39,922 nt of DNA from Clostridia bacterium (lineage in GTDB: Bacteria > Bacillota > Clostridia > Oscillospirales > CAG-272). A program made the position numbers and the translations under genes. The DNA is taken from contig JAGBYM010000093.1 of the NCBI GenBank assembly GCA_017628755.1, forward strand, positions 1 through 39,922, in the 5' to 3' direction. Under the pieces are notes generated by a model. The model was not told the DNA's origin. It ran no database searches and saw only the letters and a list, made by a program, of their open reading frames with translations. This document shows positions 1-6,388 of the stretch, one piece after another (position 1 is the stretch's first letter; every line of letters begins with the position of its first letter).

Positions 1-1
1 C

Positions 2-157
2 AAGGGTGTAGTTGAAAGCGTTGAATTTGACTGCGAAGAAGGTGTCACTCTCGCGCTTGATTGTGACACGGCGGCAGCCTTCTACCGCGCCGAAGTATTT
101 GACGTCAACCGTAACCTCCGCCTCGCGCTCGGAAATCCCATCTGGAATGACAAATAA
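2..157 (+). CDS. C-terminal fragment of an unidentified protein (possibly PHP/CehA-type)
   Basis: An open frame enters from the left edge and stops with TAA, giving the last 51 residues of a protein. The fragment is acidic and ends with Leu-Ala-Leu-Gly-Asn-Pro-Ile-Trp-Asn-Asp-Lys. An ending of the Asn-Pro-Ile-Trp/Tyr type is common after the final beta strand of PHP-domain CehA/McbA-like phosphoesterases, so that family is possible, but no catalytic residue lies in the window. A hairpin terminator follows 6 bases after the stop, so this is the last gene of a rightward transcript. The frame is supported by the adjacent terminator; the identity is a guess. Confidence 0.45.
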   Translation, partial: KGVVESVEFDCEEGVTLALDCDTAAAFYRAEVFDVNRNLRLALGNPIWNDK

Positions 158-163
158 AAAGAA

Positions 164-197
164 ATGCCTCGGACATCTAAGTCCGAGGCATATTTTT
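164..197. terminator. Bidirectional rho-independent terminator
   Basis: An 11-base perfect stem (164-174 with 181-191, ATGCCTCGGAC and its complement) has a 6-base loop. It is followed by ATTTTT on the + strand and by an A-rich stretch (153-163) that reads as a T tract on the minus strand. It lies between two converging genes; the stop codon of the LicD gene (196-198) falls inside the T tract. Confidence 0.9.
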
Positions 198-1068
198 ATC
201 TTATACTTTCTGTCAAAACGTCAAATTCGAGCTCTTTTACAAGATCAAGATATTTCTCGTACGAATTTTCGGTATCAACAAAAATTGCGTGTTGCTTTTT
301 TTCGCGCTCTTCAGGGTTCGGAAGCACCATGTATTCGCCGTACAGGGTCTTAAGCAGAGTGTCGTAATCCGTGGGGATCGGATAGTTTCCGCCTTCAAAT
401 TCACCGAGCACCGTCTTTTCCAAAAGCTCACGGGGGTAGACGTTTTTGGAATAGCTCCTCGCTGCGGCAAAAAAGCTGTGAAGCTCCTTGCCGTTTTTCT
501 TTCCGCTTTTTGCGATTTTCAGAAAAGGCTTCATCGGAAGCAGTTTGCAAAAAGCCATAAACAGCTTCTTTTTTGCGCTTTTAGTCTCATATCCTCGGCG
601 GTACAGCGACTTGGCGATTACCACTTTGGACGACAAAAACTGCATCTTTTTCCCGAAAACCGATGCTTTGGCATCGTCGCAAGGAAAGATGTCAATATAT
701 ATTCCCTGATGAACCAGAGGATCCTTCGGGCGGTATTTTTCAATGCAAGCGGTTCTGTTCAGCCTCAGCTTTGAGAAAAACATCGGCCAATGCTCGGAAA
801 ATTCTTTCTGTAGGAAAAAGACGTTTGTGTCAAGGTATTTGTCTGCTTCGCGAAGAAATCTGTCGTAATCCTCACGCATCATAAGAATATCGAGATCGTC
901 ATCCCAAGGAATGAACCCTTTATGTCTTACCGCACCGAGCAGAGTTCCCGCGAAAAGCTGATATTTTACTCCGATCAATAAGCAAACTCTGTCAAATTCG
1001 GTCAGTAATTTCAAGAGTGCCGCCTGATGCTCTTCCCTGCTTGCACTTTTCAATTCACGAATCGGCAT
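196..1068 (-). CDS. LicD-family phosphotransferase
   Basis: A 290-residue protein of the LicD family (nucleotidyltransferase fold), which transfers phosphocholine or another phospho-group from an activated donor onto cell-surface glycans such as teichoic acid or capsule. The defining block is at residues 41-61: GTLLGAVRHKGFIPWDDDLD, with the Asp cluster D56-D58/D60 that binds metal in this family. There is no signal peptide, which fits a cytoplasmic enzyme acting on a precursor. The ATG at 1068 overlaps the end of the WecB gene by 14 bases and has AAAGGA only about two bases upstream; a TTG five codons further in is a weaker alternative. Placement after wecB and the cps genes suggests it decorates the same polysaccharide. 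The substrate cannot be told from sequence. Confidence 0.85.
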   Translation of the reverse strand: MPIRELKSASREEHQAALLKLLTEFDRVCLLIGVKYQLFAGTLLGAVRHKGFIPWDDDLDILMMREDYDRFLREADKYLDTNVFFLQKEFSEHWPMFFSKLRLNRTACIEKYRPKDPLVHQGIYIDIFPCDDAKASVFGKKMQFLSSKVVIAKSLYRRGYETKSAKKKLFMAFCKLLPMKPFLKIAKSGKKNGKELHSFFAAARSYSKNVYPRELLEKTVLGEFEGGNYPIPTDYDTLLKTLYGEYMVLPNPEEREKKQHAIFVDTENSYEKYLDLVKELEFDVLTESIR

Positions 1069-2170
1069 TTCCTTTTACACTCCATTCGCAAAGAATATCG
1101 GCTATCATCGCCGACGCCCCTCCCGTTACCGCAGAATTAGGACGGCACATATCGCTGTATGCCTTACCGTCGGAAAGCAGTCTTGAAACGCCGTCATAAA
1201 CTTCCTTCTCCTGCGTACCGAGTATCTTTACACTTCCGCTGAGAAGCTCCTCGCGTCTTTCACTCATTTCGCGAAGAATGAGAGTCGGCTTACCAAGTGC
1301 GGCAGCTTCCTCCTGAATACCTCCGCTGTCAGTCAGAACGAGATATGATTCGCTCAGCAGATTGTGGAACTCGGTCATTCCAATCGGAGAAGTCAGTCTG
1401 ATCCTATCGTTGCCGTCAAGGATCTGGTGCGCTATCGCTCTGATCTCGGGATTCATATGGACGGGATAAATGATTTTGACTTCCGGAAAATCGCAAACGA
1501 TACGTCTTATCGCTTCAAAAACGTTACGCATCGGTGCGCCGATGTTTTCGCGGCGGTGAAGCGTAAGCAATATCATCTTCGAATCGCTCGCCCAATCGTA
1601 AAGCGAACTCGTAAAATCCGAACGCACAGAACGGCTCAGCGCATCAAGAACGGTATTGCCCGTAACGTAGATGTTGTCGGGATTTTTACCGTCGGAAATC
1701 AGCGCATAACGCGCGGATTTTGTGGGAGCAAAGTCAATATCGGAAAGCAAAGATACAGCGCGTCTGTTAAACTCCTCGGGATATGGTGAATATATCGAAT
1801 AGGTTCTCAATCCCGCTTCAACGTGGCCTATCGGAATGCGCTTGTAAAATGCAGAAAGAGCCGCGGCAAAAGCCGTGGTGGTATCACCGTGCACAAGAAC
1901 CATATCGGGATTTTCCGATTCAAGCACGGGCTTTATCCCCTGCATTATACATTCGGTAATATCAAAAAGACTCTGGCCTTCCTTCATAACCGAAAGATCG
2001 TAATCAGGAAGGATACCGAAATCCTCAAGCACGGTATCAAGCATCTCTCTGTGCTGACCGCTGACGCATACCACGGTTTCAATACCGCGGCGTTTTTTCA
2101 GTTCAATTATCAAGGGGCACATTTTAATTGCATCGGGTCGCGTACCGAAAACAACCAGTATTTTTTTCAT
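1055..2170 (-). CDS. wecB: UDP-N-acetylglucosamine 2-epimerase (non-hydrolysing)
   Basis: A 371-residue GT-B-fold enzyme interconverting UDP-GlcNAc and UDP-ManNAc in the cytoplasm, feeding ManNAc into surface polysaccharide or teichoic-acid linkage units. It starts with the family signature VVFGTRPDAIKM. It keeps the catalytic/binding residues seen in E. coli WecB: D96 (VHGD), E118 (HVEAGLRT), E132/E133 (PYPEEFNRR), GNTVLDA and H205 (TLHRRENIG). Near the C-terminus TDSGGIQEEAAALGKP is conserved, but the usual Thr-Glu-Arg-Pro-Glu is Ser-Glu-Arg-Arg-Glu. Length is normal. GGAGGG stands about seven bases before the ATG. A hairpin at 2199-2222 separates it from the LCP gene, so its expression may be partly uncoupled from the cps genes. 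Confidence 0.95.
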   Translation of the reverse strand: MKKILVVFGTRPDAIKMCPLIIELKKRRGIETVVCVSGQHREMLDTVLEDFGILPDYDLSVMKEGQSLFDITECIMQGIKPVLESENPDMVLVHGDTTTAFAAALSAFYKRIPIGHVEAGLRTYSIYSPYPEEFNRRAVSLLSDIDFAPTKSARYALISDGKNPDNIYVTGNTVLDALSRSVRSDFTSSLYDWASDSKMILLTLHRRENIGAPMRNVFEAIRRIVCDFPEVKIIYPVHMNPEIRAIAHQILDGNDRIRLTSPIGMTEFHNLLSESYLVLTDSGGIQEEAAALGKPTLILREMSERREELLSGSVKILGTQEKEVYDGVSRLLSDGKAYSDMCRPNSAVTGGASAMIADILCEWSVKGNADS

Positions 2171-2198
2171 CTTTGCCCTCCGTTTTTGATAAAACTAT

Positions 2199-2222
2199 GG
2201 GGATTCGTAAGTTCGAATCCCC
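2199..2222 (-). terminator. Intra-operon hairpin, weak terminator or attenuator
   Basis: A 9-base perfect stem, GGGGATTCG (2199-2207) with CGAATCCCC (2214-2222), has a 6-base loop. On the minus strand it is followed by ATAGTTTT, a short imperfect T tract. It lies 19 bases past the LCP stop and 28 bases before the wecB start. It probably ends part of the upstream cps transcription; read-through into wecB-licD is likely because no separate promoter is obvious in the gap. Confidence 0.6.
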
Positions 2223-2240
2223 GTATAAGTTTAATTATGC

Positions 2241-3239
2241 TCAGTTTTTGGGAGCGCAGAAAAGCTCCGTTACGTTCTTTTTGATCGATTCGATCTCAGG
2301 ATAAAACTCCATATGCATCTCGCCGACCACATTCTTTCCTTCGATAGATCTTATACCGATGAATTCATAATCCACAATCGTCTGTGCAAGCTCGGTAAGC
2401 TGATTTGACGCACAGTCGGAGATCATATAGTCCGCCATAAGCACGGCAGCATCAAGGATAAACGTCTCATCGGCCTCAGCACGCTCCAATGATTTCTCAT
2501 AGAGTGCATTCAGATACTGACGCTGACGGAGCATTCTTGCGCTGTTGGTGCTGTCGTCCAATCCTTTTCTTGAGCGAATATAAGTCATTACCTTTTCGCC
2601 CATCAAAGTGACAGTTTCGCCCTTGACAAGTTCATCATCAACGCCCGAAAAATCATCGAGCACAGTTACCTCTACACCGCCTACAAGATCGTTGAAAAGA
2701 GGAACCGACTCCATGGTTACGGAGACGTAATGATCAATGTTTACGTTATAAAGCAACGATGACACTGTATCAGCTGTGTTACGGCAGCTGACAACCTTAC
2801 CGTTGCCGTAAGCATAGGCAAGCGCAAGCTGCTTGTTAACAATACCGATCTTCTCGCCCGCAAGTCCGAGCACGGGAACGTCCGCCATCGTATCGCGGTT
2901 TATATGAAGAGCCGACACGGTTTTTGCTACGTCATCTATAACTATAAGCATAACAAAATCTGCTTGTCTTGGATTGGTGTATCCTTCGATAACATCCGCC
3001 TCAGTGTAGGCGTCCAAACCCATTACAAGCAAGGTACGTATTCCGTCTCTGAATTCATACTCAGTTCCGTTATATTCAATAACAGACTGCGCGCCGAATG
3101 AGCCTTCGGGAAAATAGGTTAAATTCCTGTTTTCCCAAAGACTAACCATCAGCAAAGCGGTAGATAAGAGAAAGATGAATGCAAAGACTACAGCAGCTAT
3201 CTGCAGATAATGCTTTTTACGTTCTCTTGATCTGCCCAT
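2241..3239 (-). CDS. LytR-CpsA-Psr (LCP) family glycopolymer ligase
   Basis: A 332-residue type II membrane protein. A basic N-terminus is followed by one transmembrane helix (about residues 12-34), with the LCP domain outside the cell. LCP proteins transfer lipid-linked glycopolymers (capsule, wall teichoic acid) onto peptidoglycan. Conserved pieces visible: GLDAYTEAD (D75), QADFVMLIVID (D94), the hallmark INRDT (R115, D116), and YIRSRKGLDDSTNSARMLRQ (residues 220-239) with the Arg residues that bind pyrophosphate. Length is typical. It sits 20 bases after the anchored secreted protein and ends the cps block, the usual place for the attaching enzyme. No clear ribosome binding site precedes the ATG, so translation may depend on coupling. 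Confidence 0.92.
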   Translation of the reverse strand: MGRSRERKKHYLQIAAVVFAFIFLLSTALLMVSLWENRNLTYFPEGSFGAQSVIEYNGTEYEFRDGIRTLLVMGLDAYTEADVIEGYTNPRQADFVMLIVIDDVAKTVSALHINRDTMADVPVLGLAGEKIGIVNKQLALAYAYGNGKVVSCRNTADTVSSLLYNVNIDHYVSVTMESVPLFNDLVGGVEVTVLDDFSGVDDELVKGETVTLMGEKVMTYIRSRKGLDDSTNSARMLRQRQYLNALYEKSLERAEADETFILDAAVLMADYMISDCASNQLTELAQTIVDYEFIGIRSIEGKNVVGEMHMEFYPEIESIKKNVTELFCAPKN

Positions 3240-3259
3240 GATAAATTTTTACGTACAGA

Positions 3260-3940
3260 TCAGTTTTCTCTCTTCTTGAGAGTGTAACCGATAGCACCAA
3301 GAGCAACTACGGATGCTACCATGATAGAAACGTAGATCCAAGCATTGCTGGAGTCACCGGTAGAAGAAGATCCGCCGGGATTGGTGTTGTAAACGAGAGC
3401 GAAGGGAGAGAGTGTGCTTACCTGGAAGGTAATGGTCTGATTAGCCTCATCCATGGTATCCTCAACTACTTCCCAGCCGTTAGCGGTAAGGTGAGCAACG
3501 CCTACGATGTTACCGAATACTTCGGGCTTAAGGGTGATGATGAAGCCCTCGTGCTTCTCGTGGTGAGTGCAGTTGTAGGAGCTGATATCGAAGAGAGAGC
3601 CTACTGCGAGATCCTTGTGATCAAGACCGTGGCTCTTCTCGAAATCCTTCATAACTGCAAGAAGTTCGTTGTTTGCATCGCTGTTGAGGTTGATAATGTC
3701 ATTGTAAGCCTTCTCGAAACGAGCGCGGGTAGCGTCATCAAGAGTGTGACGGTCAGCCCAAGAGGTAACAACGATCTTACCGGTGCAATCGGGGGTAACA
3801 GGCTTGAAATCCGAAACCTGAGGAGCGGGAACTCCCGAGGGGCTGGAGATGAAACCTCCGAGTGCTGCAAAAGCGGGAACGCTCATTGCAACTACGAGTA
3901 CGACGGTCATGAAAAATGCGAAAAATCTTTTCATTTTCAT
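3260..3940 (-). CDS. Secreted protein with C-terminal membrane anchor, function unknown
   Basis: A 226-residue protein with an N-terminal signal peptide (residues 1-26, ending Val-Pro-Ala-Phe-Ala-Ala), a mature domain of about 170 residues, a Gly/Ser-rich spacer, then Ser-Thr-Gly-Asp-Ser-Ser and a hydrophobic helix (about 200-221) ending Lys-Lys-Arg-Glu-Asn. The tail resembles a sortase sorting signal with a TGDS core but lacks the Leu-Pro of LPXTG. The mature part contains a Cys-Thr-His-His motif and a late segment (TFQVSTLSPFALVY) typical of C-terminal beta domains in clostridial surface proteins. It lies between cpsB and the LCP gene, so it may be a surface partner of the polysaccharide machinery. 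Two in-frame ATGs (codons 1 and 3) follow AAAGGAAG; either could be used. Confidence 0.8.
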   Translation of the reverse strand: MKMKRFFAFFMTVVLVVAMSVPAFAALGGFISSPSGVPAPQVSDFKPVTPDCTGKIVVTSWADRHTLDDATRARFEKAYNDIINLNSDANNELLAVMKDFEKSHGLDHKDLAVGSLFDISSYNCTHHEKHEGFIITLKPEVFGNIVGVAHLTANGWEVVEDTMDEANQTITFQVSTLSPFALVYNTNPGGSSSTGDSSNAWIYVSIMVASVVALGAIGYTLKKREN

Positions 3941-3968
3941 TCTTCCTTTCTGATGTAGAAAAATTAAA

Positions 3969-4679
3969 TTAATTTACTTTTTTATTCGAAACACAAAGGA
4001 GTTCCCTTGTGAATTCGCTTATGTAATCGAGGCACTCCGGTCCGAAGTGTTTCCGGATAACCTCCGAAGCCTTTCCGATCTGCGGCTGTCTTGAGGTAAG
4101 ATTGTGGCAATCCGAGCCGATAACATTTATCATACCCGAAGCCAACATATTAAGTGCTTTGCGCTTTTTGAAATATCCGCAGAAGAAGCTTGCATTGACC
4201 TGCGTCAGAACACCGCTATCAAGGATTCTCTCCCAAACGTCCGGAGTCTGAAACGAAAGATAACGTTCGATATGCGCCAGAACGACCGTAACGCGTCCCG
4301 AGCGCGACAGAGCCGCGACTTCCTTGAGGGTCATTTCCGACCATCTGCTGAAAGGCATTTCAAGCAACAAAGTCTTGCTGTCTCCTGCGCAAAGAAGTTC
4401 AAGCTCGCCAAGTCGGCTGATCGAGTCGTAAAACTTAACCTCGGCACCGAGTATTATCTGCGGAAGTCCTGTAAGATCGCATTCGCAGAGCTTTTTGTAC
4501 GCCGCTTCGCGTCTTTTCAGGAAATCCTCAACCGACATTCTGTCGGGATAAAAATGCGGTGTGGCAACGACGGTATCCACTCCCTGCTCTGACAGAAGCG
4601 ATAGCAGCTTCAGGCTTTCCTCAACGCTTGAGCTTCCGTCATCAACACCGGGGAGTATGTGGCTGTGAAAATCGATCAT
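3969..4679 (-). CDS. cpsB: CpsB/YwqE-type PHP-domain protein-tyrosine phosphatase
   Basis: A 236-residue metal-dependent phosphatase of the PHP fold that dephosphorylates the partner BY-kinase CpsD and so controls polysaccharide synthesis. It opens with DFHSHILPGVDDGS (H5, H7). It keeps the other metal ligands of the family: H42 (ATPHFYPD), E80 (GAEVKFYD), H136 (LAHIERY), D190 and H192 (IGSDCHN). Length is normal. Its ATG overlaps the cpsD stop as ATGA, showing translational coupling to the kinase it acts on. The C-terminal part carries the SRQPQIGKA segment common in this family. Confidence 0.95.
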   Translation of the reverse strand: MIDFHSHILPGVDDGSSSVEESLKLLSLLSEQGVDTVVATPHFYPDRMSVEDFLKRREAAYKKLCECDLTGLPQIILGAEVKFYDSISRLGELELLCAGDSKTLLLEMPFSRWSEMTLKEVAALSRSGRVTVVLAHIERYLSFQTPDVWERILDSGVLTQVNASFFCGYFKKRKALNMLASGMINVIGSDCHNLTSRQPQIGKASEVIRKHFGPECLDYISEFTRELLCVSNKKVN

Positions 4680-5458
4680 TTAGCCTCGGTTTCCTTTTTG
4701 TCCTCGTCTTCCGATGTGTAATATCTGTAATACTTATAATACTTGTATTTCTTATACTTGCCGTACGCGCCGCCATCGTTCTTGGCACCGTTGAGAACAC
4801 AGCCGAGAACCTTTACGTTCGAAAGCTTGAGCTGTCTGAAGCAACGCTCAACCTCACTCTTTTCGGTATATCCTTCACGGACAACGACCACGAGTCCGGT
4901 AATATGACCCGAGATCGCCATAGCGTCCGAAACGATATTGACGGGAGGAAGGTCGACTATAATGTAATCAAACTCCTCTGTCATGCTCTCAAGGAGCGCA
5001 CCCATCCTGCGCGATCCGATAAGCTCGGAGGGGTTGGGAGGAAGCTCGCCCGCTGGCATGATATACCAATTGTCGAGAACGTCTGTTTTAAGCGTATCAA
5101 GCGGACGGAGTTCGGTCTTCATAAGATAGTTTGTAAGACCGTAATCGCCGTTTATATCCATTTTCTTTGCGATACTGGGAATTCTCATATCGCCGTCGAT
5201 CAAGAGAACCTTCTTGCCGCTTGCAGCCAATACATAGGAAAGGTTTACAGCGGTGGTGCTCTTTCCTTCACCTCTCATCGAGCTTGTAACGCCGATGATA
5301 GGGCACTTTACTCCCTCGGGGAGAGTGAAGCGAAGGTTAGTTCTGAGAACCTTATACTGCTCGGTCGAGGTAAAATCAAGGTCCTTATGCAGTACAGTTT
5401 TTACAGCACCCGACGAAAACGGAGTCGGCTTGCGGTTTTTTTTCAAAAATCCAAACAT
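4676..5458 (-). CDS. cpsD: CpsD-type BY-kinase (polysaccharide tyrosine autokinase)
   Basis: A 260-residue cytoplasmic bacterial tyrosine kinase that works with the membrane adaptor CpsC to control chain length and export. Motifs: Walker A variant SSMRGEGKST (59-68; the usual Pro/Lys before GEGKS is Arg), Walker A' LLIDGD (85-90), Walker B YIIVDLPP (165-172). The C-terminus is a tyrosine cluster, residues 232-247, with nine Tyr in sixteen residues interspersed with Lys; this is the autophosphorylation tail. It lies 13 bases after cpsC, and its stop overlaps cpsB. The ribosome binding site is weak, consistent with coupling to cpsC. Confidence 0.95.
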   Translation of the reverse strand: MFGFLKKNRKPTPFSSGAVKTVLHKDLDFTSTEQYKVLRTNLRFTLPEGVKCPIIGVTSSMRGEGKSTTAVNLSYVLAASGKKVLLIDGDMRIPSIAKKMDINGDYGLTNYLMKTELRPLDTLKTDVLDNWYIMPAGELPPNPSELIGSRRMGALLESMTEEFDYIIVDLPPVNIVSDAMAISGHITGLVVVVREGYTEKSEVERCFRQLKLSNVKVLGCVLNGAKNDGGAYGKYKKYKYYKYYRYYTSEDEDKKETEAK

Positions 5459-5471
5459 AATCTACCAACTT

Positions 5472-6227
5472 TCATTTTGTATGATGCTTGTGGCTTTTAT
5501 AATAATATCCGTAAGACTTGGAATCGGTATTTGTAAGATCGGGGATCTTTGCGAGTATCGGATAATCGTAATTCTGGAGGATGTATTCCTCGCTTCTGAT
5601 GGTATCGTCTCTCATATCAATTACGATAAGAACAAGTACGGAAATGATAGCACCGACGAGCATACCCACAACGGTATAACCCGTAATACTGGGAGCAACC
5701 TTTTTCAGATTGACTGCAGCAGAGTCAACGACCTCCATCGAGCTGCCCTTGATGATCTCGCTGATACGGGCGGGAAGAACGATGGCGATTGCGTTTGCAA
5801 TTTCAGCAGCCTCGTAAGGATCGGTAGAAGTTACGGTAATGCGGATAATTTCGGTACCGTTTACCGATTCCGCCTTTATCATATCCTCAAGATCCTCAAA
5901 ATCGTAATCAACGTCCGCTTTCTCAATAACCTTATTCAAGGTAGTACGGTTCTGAAGCATTACGATATAAGTATCAACAAGGCTTCTCGCACCGGTGATC
6001 TGCGAACTGGAGAGCTGGAAAATATCACCGACGGACATACCGTTGTTAACATACAGCATAACAGAGGAAGAATATGTAGGAGTAATAACAAATGCGGCAA
6101 CCGAAAAGCCGATAACGCCGACAAGAATCATTGCAATTGCAATAACCCACGCTTTCTTCCACAGAGATTTTATTATATGCAACAGATCAATTGATGCATA
6201 ATCTTTTTCGTTTTGTTTCTTATCCAT
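5472..6227 (-). CDS. cpsC: CpsC/Wzz-type chain-length determinant and kinase adaptor
   Basis: A 251-residue membrane protein of the Wzz/CapA type. One N-terminal transmembrane helix (about 27-49) is followed by an external domain and a second helix near residues 180-205 (GYTVVGMLVGAIISVLVLIV). A short cytoplasmic tail, rich in Tyr and His near its end, would activate CpsD. The Pro/Gly pattern before the second helix (APSITGYTVVG) fits the family. I start at the ATG at 6227 (MDKKQ) because GGAG lies 11 bases before it; an upstream TTG at 6257 would add ten residues but lacks a good site. First gene after the strong promoter at 6325-6353. Confidence 0.9.
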   Translation of the reverse strand: MDKKQNEKDYASIDLLHIIKSLWKKAWVIAIAMILVGVIGFSVAAFVITPTYSSSVMLYVNNGMSVGDIFQLSSSQITGARSLVDTYIVMLQNRTTLNKVIEKADVDYDFEDLEDMIKAESVNGTEIIRITVTSTDPYEAAEIANAIAIVLPARISEIIKGSSMEVVDSAAVNLKKVAPSITGYTVVGMLVGAIISVLVLIVIDMRDDTIRSEEYILQNYDYPILAKIPDLTNTDSKSYGYYYKSHKHHTK

Positions 6228-6324
6228 AAAGATAGTATCTCCGATTACTTTTGACAACCGCAGACCTTATCATCCAATAGGCATAATGCACCCTTTGAAA
6301 CACGTCTGCTAATATATGTAATAT

Positions 6325-6353
6325 ATTATAGCACAGAAAAAGAAAAAATGCAA
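6325..6353 (-). promoter_or_regulatory. Sigma-A promoter of the cps operon
   Basis: On the minus strand: TTGCAT (6348-6353), a 17-base spacer, and a perfect TATAAT (6325-6330) preceded by TGC (extended -10). It stands about 98 bases before the cpsC ATG. The rest of the 161-base gap (6228-6388) holds the cps leader and no clear terminator for the gene upstream. Confidence 0.85.
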
Positions 6354-6388
6354 TAGATTTCAAAAAAATTCACATTTATAATTGTAAA

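Noticed and set aside
6228..6257. Upstream TTG start for cpsC
   Set aside because: No ribosome site stands before it, while GGAG precedes the ATG at 6227 at usable distance.
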